Positions 49,459-56,679 of a stretch of DNA of 56,679 bases are shown here, in pieces. Numbering within the stretch: the stretch's first letter is position 1; the number at the start of each line of letters is the position of its first letter. Where the stretch lies: NCBI GenBank assembly GCA_029747585.1, contig JAPEVF010000269.1, forward strand, positions 1 through 56,679, written 5' to 3'. The notes under the pieces were generated by a model, which saw only the letters and a list, made by a program, of their open reading frames with translations, had not been told where the DNA came from and did not search any database. The translations under genes were made by a program, and so were the position numbers. Source of the DNA: Pleurotus djamor. Its lineage: Eukaryota; Basidiomycota; Agaricomycetes; Agaricales; Pleurotaceae.

Positions 49459-51679
49459 CGATGAGATTGTGAGGAGCAGACGAAGAGTGTGTGAAAGGAG
49501 GCGGGGCTTCTCTCTCTAGCTCACTGTACTACTGGTTAAATAGCACGCGACTTGTTCGGTTTTGACTAGCAGTAATGTGCCTCCCAGACAAAGCATGAAG
49601 AGTGCGGTACTCACGGAAATTGTGGGCATGATGAGGTGGATCAAACAGAAGCAGATTTCAGAAGGATTATGGGACCCGGGGCTATGTAGCCACTGAGCCA
49701 GCCAAGTCTTTCGCCAGGATGCCGTGATCGCGCTGGATTTTCGAAAGGATTGGTTGAGTAGCATCGGATTACAGACTTCCGCTGTAGAATTTTGTGTCAG
49801 ATAAGCCTCATACGCGGCGGTATCCTGACTGAGAGGGGCAACAAGTTGTTAATCGTAGGCGCCATGGTGGTTGGGCCTGGTTCGGGGATGTCTTGGTGAG
49901 CCAAGGAAGGCCATTGCGTCGGCATCGGCAAAGTTCCATAGCCTGATCGTGGCAGTTGACGTAAACGATTGGATTGAAACAAGATAGCCAACAAACACGA
50001 GTTACTGGACGTAGATGGATTGGAGGTCTGAGAGAAGCGAGTTAGAGCGGATGTCTGGAGCCGCATGAGAGATGAGAGTATGCTCCATTTCTGAGCAGCT
50101 ATCAAACCTCACGGTAGGACCGAAGGAAATAAAGGAGCTGTATCAACAATGATGAGTGAAAAGTGTTGCACACACATACGTTGCCATCGCGCAATGGCGC
50201 ACCATATGGCGGGCGGAGCCTGGTCCGAGACCTCCATGTAGCGTTGAGTAGAAGACTTCCGCAGTCAACCCAGCGACACAGAAGGATTTCGAGCTATTAC
50301 AAGGCAGAGATAACGCCCTCCAGATTCTAGATTCCACTTCCGCATGGTCCGCGTGCAAAGAGCGGGGTAGTCGCCTGTTAGAAATCCGAGCTTCGAGGAC
50401 GATGGTGGCTTACTCGTCGGCCGATAACCTTGAGATGGTTGAATGAACTGGCCAAATGACATGAGGCAGCTTTTGTTCGTTGGTCATGAAGAGATTGGAT
50501 AAGGCGAATAACTGTTCTCCTTGTTGTTGTTTGTAGTGGTGGTACACACGACTGGTGAGAAGAAAAGCAGTGAAAAATACTGAGCAAACCGAGCAACGGC
50601 ATCGAGATGGCTGTGGCTGAATGACTTCAGGTGTGAACACCGGCTAACTCCGGAACGGAGCCGAACAAGGAAAGTTTATTTCCAAATTAGGGAGGAGTGA
50701 CGCTTGGGCACAAATTTGCCACACCCCAAGTAAGTACATCAGTGACTCAGCCTGGCAAGAAACGGAGAAGCAGTCCCCACAAGTATATAGCCACAGTTTT
50801 ACATTTCAACACTAGGACAGTGAGTAACATCTCGCCTTTGTGATTTGGGGATTAGTGTTGTCGTGGAGGGATTCATCCTGTTGGGGAAGGGTTAGAAAGT
50901 GATGGGTATCATCGTGGCGTTAAGTGCAGCTACTCCAAGCCCTTCGACGGCAAAGGTACAGTTGAAACTAACAGTAGATAATCGGCCTCACTTTCCCGTA
51001 TGCATGTTAAGATCCTGACAAGGATCCTGAGCCTTGGATTCTTGTACTTGCTCGGCCATGGTGGGTTTCGCGCTTGAGTTGTCGAATACATCGCTTATGA
51101 ATCGGCTCTTTGAATCCTCGGATCATCAACTTTTGCTCAATGCAGCTTCCTTTCGTGCCCATCGCGCAACCCCCCAACTGGAAGGCGCCCGCCCATCATC
51201 GACACCATCATTTAGTCACGTAGGCGGCGCTGCGGTGGAGAATTGGAATGCTTCTCCTGTTGATACATACACATATCACATTAAATCGCCGCGAGCCCAA
51301 GGCACCAGGGCACTGATTTAGTGCTTTAGCCTTTGAGAAAGAAGAGATCCGGTGTTTATGGGGATGTGCTTTATGGAGAAGACCCGGCTGACTGTTGTGG
51401 GGTCGCCATATAAAGTATTGAACAGGATACTCCTTACAAAGGGGCCTTCAAGAAGATCCTGACGAGAACTCAGACACAAGGATTTGATATGTATCGTCAC
51501 TGGATGCATGACATCTTCAAGACCATATTCAGAAGTCTTAATTAATAAAGAGGATTACATGAGTGCGGTTTGTACTAGAATACATGGGCCTCCATCATGT
51601 TCAGCAGGGGTCCAGCCCGGTCCATCAACTTCCAGGATTACAGTCAGAACCTGGCTCATCAAAACTCTCCAATCCGGTG
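49459..51679. other. Region between zinc-finger paralogues, no recognised gene
   Basis: Several minus-strand open frames of 60-100 codons occur (for example 49516-49764 with a hydrophobic VSTALFMLCLGGTLLLV stretch, 49797-50105 and 50410-50640). None could be joined into a recognisable protein. They may be exons of an unknown gene or chance frames. 50700-51000 appears non-coding. Confidence 0.3.
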
Positions 51680-52692
51680 TCAAACAATTTCAGAGAATTG
51701 TGGCTCTGAAGGATGGTTCTTCGTGCGTCTTTGATGTCGTCTGAGGTCAGCTATAGTGAGGAAGGCCGAGCGACAGTGGCAAATAAAAGGTCTGTCGTCA
51801 TAATGAGCCGCGACGTGTCCTATGAAAAATGGAAAGACGAGTTTAGGAAGGCAACACCTGACTAGGATTTCTTTTGACCACTCACGGTCGAGATTGTGTT
51901 TTGCGGTAAACCCTCGCGCACAGAGGGTACAGAAGAATTTGTGGGGGCTGCTGCGTCTTCGTTCCGCAGCTTGGTAAACAGCGGCTGTGGACACCACCTG
52001 TCTGGGAGGTGCTTCGCGAGTGAAAACATTGAGAGCGTTATCAGGAGTGCTGGGGAGATCAAGGACACCTCGAACGCCAACCCTCTCGGTATGTCCAAGC
52101 CCGTACCCCTGGGTCTGAGGTTGAACATCCAAAGCGTCGGCATGATGGGACTTGATATTTTGGTAATGATCATATGGTAGACTTGATACATCGAGAGCTG
52201 AAGGCGAAAACAAGAGGCTTCCTTGAAGTGGGTCCGTTGCGAACGCTGGGTAGGCGAGGTTGCTAGACTGTAGGAGAGGGTGCGAATCTCCGTTTGGGAC
52301 GTTCGCGGAGTTGTTACTCAACGTGGATGGAAACGTCAATGGGGATAACCACTGGTTGCCAACGTCGGGTTGCAGAGGGAAAGTGAGAAGATGACCTAGA
52401 TGCATGAAAGGTTAGGTTGCTTGGAAGGAAAGTAGATTTATCTGTGCTACTCACTGTTGGTGGTTTGAGAGTCTAAGGGGGCCCCGCCAAAATGGCTAAA
52501 AAATTGAGGCTGGGTTTGCATGCCACGACTCGTCGCGTACCAAGGAAGACGCGGAACGAGTGCATCGTCGATGGACGATTGATGAGTAACCCCAAGCTGT
52601 TGTGAGTAAGGCTCCGTATTATGCACCCCTGGGCTTGATCCTGAGTCGAAGGTGCCGATGAAGGGTCGTGTGCTGCCATGATGAGGGTACAT
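51680..52692 (-). CDS. C2H2 zinc-finger protein, paralogue B
   Basis: Three exons (52455-52692, 51886-52395, 51680-51819) join to 888 nt, 295 residues from MYPHHGSTRPF; the frame stays open upstream to an ATG at 52839, so the start is uncertain. It shares blocks with paralogue A: LSPLTFPST, RQVVSTAAVYQAAERRR, SPHKFFC, then finger 1 CTLCARGFTAKHNLDRHVAAH, the YDDRPF linker, and finger 2 CHCRSAFLTIADLRRH..H with C-x1-C and H-x6-H. The end is FSEIV, TGA at 51680-51682. The intron inside finger 1 (51820-51885) is 66 nt, has no in-frame stop and keeps the frame, so its retention would give a longer protein with a broken finger. It is a probable DNA-binding regulator. Confidence 0.85.
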
Positions 52693-54656
52693 CGTTGATG
52701 ATGCGGGTTCTGTGAGAGGGGAAGACACAGAGAAAGGTTTCTTATCAATTGTTGGTTCCGGTAGTAAAATAGTAAAACGGTACAGGACCCGGCGGGCGAC
52801 TGGTAATGAGCACTGGTATCCATGACTCGAGGTGATCACGATTCACGAAGTTACGGAGGAAGCGGGCCTGATGGTGTGATGGGTTGCTCGGGCTTCCATA
52901 ATAGAACGAGAGGACCGCACGACCCAGTAGCCAGTCCAATTGTTTGAGATTCTTGCCCCGATACTGCAGGATTCTTGTGATCGGCCGTCGGGTCGAACTG
53001 GTGGGTGTTGCTCTGGTTTGGCTGGATTTGGAAACGATCGGTCGAGCGACGTTTCTGGCTCGTACCGAAGCTGCGCTGGTTTAAGTGCTTGCCTTGTGCA
53101 CCAGAGATGGCACCTAAGCGCTGACGCTAACGATTCACTGGCTGCCAGAGAAAAATACGAGAACTTGAGAAGTACGACCTTGTTCACAGAGTCGCCATTG
53201 ATCGCTAGCCCGAATAAGCGGAAATACAAAGAGCAGAAGACGAAAAAAGGCAAATGCAATGAAGCTAAGACCTACCGACGGTGATAGGGTATAAAGTTGG
53301 ATTGTTAACTTCGCAAAATCGTCTTCTTTTGGATTAAGGCGTGGTATAGGTATTGTCTTCACAAGATGTCAAGTCTGTGGTTTCGGGTTGATTCGGGGCA
53401 CTTACCTTAAGTCAGAGTATTGTGAATCAGTATGACTAGTGCTACGTGTCGGAACGCAGATAACTAAGTTCGTTCGCTTCGTATTTCCGAATTCGGTCAA
53501 GTATAAGTTAGCATCGGGGCGGGTGGGTCGTTCCGTCGGATGGCGGACTTAGGAGGGAAGCTTTTGGAGCCCACTGGTAGACCTATGTGCAATGAACCTG
53601 TTATTTAACAGTAGCGAATATAGTCTCATTGAGGCGTGTCAAGGGAAGGTATTGATGATGATGGACATACTTTGTGTAGGGAAGAGACTGGCAGGGATGG
53701 GGTTCTGTGCTGGTGATTTCAACGGGGCGATGCTAACTCCATCACAGGCGGTAAAAGAATAACCGGTCGCTGTGGTCAACGCGAAAGCACTGCTATCTCG
53801 GTGTTCGTCAGTCACCGGTCAAGATTAGCTGTTATCGCACTTGCCAGAGTGTATTACCATCGTATATTTCACTCTTCCTCGGCTCCTGGACTGACTTCAT
53901 GGTGAGTGAAAGCTGTAGGCCTGTAGGACCTGTGGGGCCGAATGGATCGACTTGGCGGACAAAAGAATGGAGATCTGGAGTGCCAGGAGGGCATTGAGTA
54001 AGGCTTCAGTTCTTCAGCCTGGGATGTTGACTGTCAACATTAACATTTCACTTTCAACGTTCAACTTGACTGGAACTTGGATTGGACTCAATCGAATGCT
54101 CAGCGCTCAAGCGCAGGGACGGATTGGTTCTGAAAGAAATAAGAAGATGATTAAGGACGTTGACGACACTGCGGAGCTCGATGATAAAATGATGAAGAGC
54201 ATGTCCGAACGCCTTGTCAGAGCGAGGAGCAACCAGATATGCAAGACAGAACGAAAGAAAAACGGCAGAGCGAGATTGCGAAGCTTTTAGTTCATGGTGT
54301 ATAGCTCGGGAAAAAACTACCGCATCATGGTCATGGCCAAAGTTCGATGTTGACTGATAAGGCGCATTACCCGGGCGTGATACGACAGCAAAAACAACAT
54401 GTCGTGGTCTAGTGAGTACTTGAGTACGGCGCGCGAGTAACGACATCTTGAAGATGTGATCGGATTGGTAGCGGTACTGACGAAGAAGAGTCATGTCTCA
54501 ATTGATGAGGAGGCAAAGGGTTCACACACCAGTTAGGTATAACTATGACTGCATGGGGAACCGAACGGAAAACCGATATTGCAACATGAATACAAGGCGA
54601 CGATATTCACCATATAGCATCCCTGATGTTTTGTAGGGACATTCATATGAGATACG
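52693..54656. other. Intergenic, 2 kb, no recognised gene
   Basis: The left end may hold extra 5' coding sequence or promoter of zinc-finger paralogue B. An open frame of 138 codons on the minus strand (52843-53259) and one of 112 codons on plus (53952-54290) show no domain. Nothing else was identified. Confidence 0.35.
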
Positions 54657-56152
54657 TTAGACATGGGGCGGGGAATCCCACAACCGCAGGATAGACAAGC
54701 ACACAGAGACAGCAAGAAGTGCGGACGTCGTGTAGGTCGTGTATGTGAGGATTTGGCGTTTACGCGTGTGTGTCAAGGATAATCGGTTNAAAAAGACTGA
54801 TACGATCGGGGTAATCGTGGCCATGGGTAAGGGGATGAGTATGCATCGGGAGGGACTGAGAGGGGAAGATGGCGTTGAGGAGGGCTTTAAGGAACTGATG
54901 CCCGTCGAGGGAGGGGAGGGGGAGGAGGTTGAAGATGTAGAGGGACAGGGTTGCGAGTTTCGTGTATCTGTGGCCATGTTTATCATTATATATCGGAGCA
55001 AAAAGAAGAGAGAAGGGGAAATGAAGAGAAGGGAAGAGGGAGTGAGTAAAGGACGTACTCAATAAGCGCATGAAGTGTCTCAGGAAGCCAAAAGGGTAGA
55101 TACGCGAGCGAGAAAGATACTGGTAGGAACCGGGGGATGTAGGGAGTTACTTTTACTTGGTCGTGAATATGGTGTTTTGGACCTGACCAAAGCAGGATGG
55201 AGGAGGTGCGGATACGTAGAAGTTGTTCCTTCGGAAGGGGTCGAATACAGGTAGTTGAAGCGTTGTATGAAGAGTCAGAGGTACAACGTGGGTGGGAGGG
55301 GTTTGTGAGAATCGGAACTGGGTCGAGGCATTTCATCACCGAAGGTAAAGAAGGAGAAGCAGAGGTAGACGAGGAGTTGAAGCATGCTAGATGAGCCATT
55401 GGGAGTGGCGGCGGGCTGTCGTAGCAGCATTCGGAAGTCGCTGCGTTGAAGAGTGCGACATCCACGCACCAGCCGTTTTCTATTGCAAGTGCTGGGCTCG
55501 TGACGGTATTGGTGCCATTGTCGAGGAGATAATCGTCCCATAAATTAGCAGGAACGTCATCGAGATGTGTCACGACAGTTCCTGTTGGGAGAAACGGGTA
55601 GAGCGGTGAGCCATGCTCAACGGACGTGACCACAACCACGTTCTCCTGGCGCGTGTACAACAGCCCCAAAAACGATGATGAGGTTGAGAGTCGAAGGAAC
55701 GATGGGAGAGACATATGAAGTAGCGTGTAAAGCAGGATATTGTGGAATGGCCCTGCCGCAATGACGCGCAATGTCCCCGAAGACGGAGGGAGGCTCACGT
55801 ACATCGTCGGGAAGATCCAAAGTTTCATAGTGAAACCAATGGCCTTAACGCGGAGTCCATCGTTCAGTGCAGCGAGGGCGTGTCCTAGCTCATGAATTAC
55901 TTGGCTTAGGACGACGCCAACAATGAGGAAGGGGGTGTCCGACCAGGGCAGCGTTACACCGGGAACGACGAGGCCGATTTCGCGTTTGGGGAGCGATGGT
56001 GGTGGTGACGGTTGGAGGTGTTGATTAGGATGGCTGGGACGAGGATTTTGAGGAGGAGACAGGATACTTTGGACGAGGAGAAACCATCCTGCAAGCTGCC
56101 CGACGACACCAAAGACGACGCCGACATTGTAAAACAGTCGACCAAGACGCAT
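54657..56152 (-). CDS. Site-2 protease (S2P/MBTPS2 family intramembrane metalloprotease)
   Basis: The start MRLGRLFYNVGVVFGVVGQL (56152) gives an N-terminal membrane span. HELGH zinc motif codons lie at 55880-55894 within VIHELGHALAALNDG. A PDZ-like part (VTSVEHGSPLYP) precedes a Cys-rich luminal segment (GWCVDV, TSECCYD, ACFN, KCLD, RCTSD, TTCIRP), also found in animal S2P. After an intron comes IFNLLPLPSLDGHQFL with the LDG motif supplying the third zinc ligand (Asp codon 54904-54906). As read, the frame ends at 54760, but an N at 54789 next to a T5 run permits a shift into a frame with a final hydrophobic span and a stop at 54657; I place the end there. The family cleaves membrane-bound transcription factors such as SREBP; in fungi it serves sterol/hypoxia sensing. 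It lies head-to-head with the gene at 56211, only 58 bp between start codons. Confidence 0.92.
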
Positions 56153-56210
56153 ACGAGATAAGCGCCCAAATCCAATCTCTCTCTTCTCTCTCTTTCAAAC
56201 TCGAACAATC
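56153..56210. promoter_or_regulatory. 58-bp bidirectional promoter between S2P and myosin light chain
   Basis: The two start codons (56152 on -, 56211 on +) are separated by 58 bases containing a CT-rich tract (TCTCTCTCTTCTCTCTCTTTC). Both 5' UTRs and the core promoters must overlap each other or extend into the neighbouring gene or the light-chain intron. Confidence 0.55.
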
Positions 56211-56531
56211 ATGGTCAGTCTGTTCTACTTCTCCTTCTCACTCGTTCGCTCACACAGTCTTTTCCAATCTTCATTCCACCCACGAAACTACATATCTCTC
56301 AAATCCCTCAAATTCTACCATGATCAATGAATAAACCGTTGATTCGAAACTCAAACCAAACACTCGAACCTATGGATTTCACAATACACAATAGAGCGAC
56401 AACGCAGAATACAAAGAAGCTTTTGCTCTCTTCGATAAGCGTGGTACCGGCGCCGTACCCCGCGAAACACTGGGTGATCTGCTGCGCGCAGTGGGCCAGA
56501 ACCCCACACAGGCTGAGATCNGCGNGNNNGN
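56211..56531 (+). CDS. cdc4: Essential myosin light chain, Cdc4-type EF-hand protein (cut by assembly gap)
   Basis: Exon 1 is the ATG alone (56211-56213), followed by a 181-nt intron and exon 2 from 56395: SDNAEYKEAFALFDKRGTG then AVPRETLGDLLRALGQNPTQAEI. This is the first EF-hand region of the Cdc4/Mlc1 essential light chain family; FDKRGTG and LLRALGQNPTQAE are diagnostic. The loop lacks several calcium-binding acids, as is usual for Cdc4. The coding sequence runs into ambiguous bases at 56521-56531, and what follows does not continue the family sequence, so about two thirds of the protein is missing. The known role is light chain for myosin II in the cytokinetic ring. The heavy chain gene lies in the same window at 37633-45528. 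Confidence 0.85.
56521..56531. other. Ambiguous-base block, probable contig junction
   Basis: N occurs at 56521, 56525, 56527-56529 and 56531, interleaved with called bases. This looks like a consensus of two disagreeing sequences rather than a sized gap. Coding content changes across it. Confidence 0.75.
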
Positions 56532-56679
56532 CCTCCACGAATCGTTTGTCCTTGGCCTCGCGCAGAACGACTTTGCGCTGACCAGAAATAGAGTACGTCG
56601 ACGCCACGGAATCGGTCGGAACGTCTTGACCAGGAAGTTGGACCTCATCCTGAGACGTAAGGACCGTCGATTTCGAAAC
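56532..56679 (-). CDS. Possible fragment of an unrelated protein after the junction
   Basis: On the minus strand one frame is open from the window edge to the junction, with a natural-looking composition (TSQDEVQLPGQDVP, YSISGQRKVVLREAKDKRF). Other frames are also open over this short stretch, so coding is uncertain and the family is unrecognised. Confidence 0.25.

Noticed and set aside
52843..53259. Minus-strand 138-codon frame as a separate gene
   Set aside because: No domain; it may overlap the 5' region of zinc-finger paralogue B. Evidence too weak.

Overview
This is a piece of a fungal nuclear genome, most likely from a wood- or litter-decaying mushroom (Basidiomycota, Agaricomycetes). 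Nearly every gene is broken by many 50-60 nt GT-AG introns. The gene set includes a secreted cellobiose dehydrogenase with a fused cytochrome domain, a CBM5/12 chitinase, a DUF6534-like membrane-protein relic and a basidiomycete-type family 2 glycosyltransferase. All assignments come from reading exon translations and joining them at plausible splice sites; no database search was run. Scattered single N bases, mostly beside homopolymers, and an interleaved N block at 56521-56531 mark a draft assembly.

Layout, left to right. 1-3.1 kb: 3' part of a polytopic GT2 glycosyltransferase (+). 3.4-7.0 kb: two tandem short-chain dehydrogenases (-) with identical exon structure, separated by an unrecognised coding remnant. 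7.5-9.0 kb: degraded DUF6534-like gene (-). 9.9-13.6 kb: MTR4 exosome helicase (-). 14.0-16.5 kb: GH18 chitinase (-), followed by about 2.8 kb without a recognisable gene. 19.4-21.3 kb: spg1 septation GTPase (-) head-to-head with profilin (+). 23.3-31.5 kb: cellobiose dehydrogenase, epoxide hydrolase and catalase, all on +. 32.2-33.8 kb: SPX-RING protein (+). 35.1-36.4 kb: zinc-finger protein (-). 37.6-45.5 kb: class II myosin heavy chain (+). 46.0-46.8 kb: ribosomal protein eL38 (+). 48.5-52.7 kb: two paralogous zinc-finger genes (-). 54.7-56.2 kb: site-2 protease (-), head-to-head with the first exons of a Cdc4-type essential myosin light chain (+), which is cut by the N block.

Functional links. 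Four core cytokinesis genes (Spg1, profilin, myosin II heavy chain, essential light chain) lie within about 37 kb, with two cell-wall enzymes (GT2, chitinase) on the same window. The CDH/epoxide hydrolase/catalase run fits extracellular lignocellulose oxidation plus handling of reactive products. The most unusual structural signals are micro-exons: an 8-nt exon in both dehydrogenases carries the catalytic lysine codon, and short exons recur in CDH (17 and 9 nt) and chitinase (23 nt). Two genes have a first coding exon consisting of the ATG alone. One zinc-finger gene has an intron whose retention would insert 22 in-frame codons into a finger.
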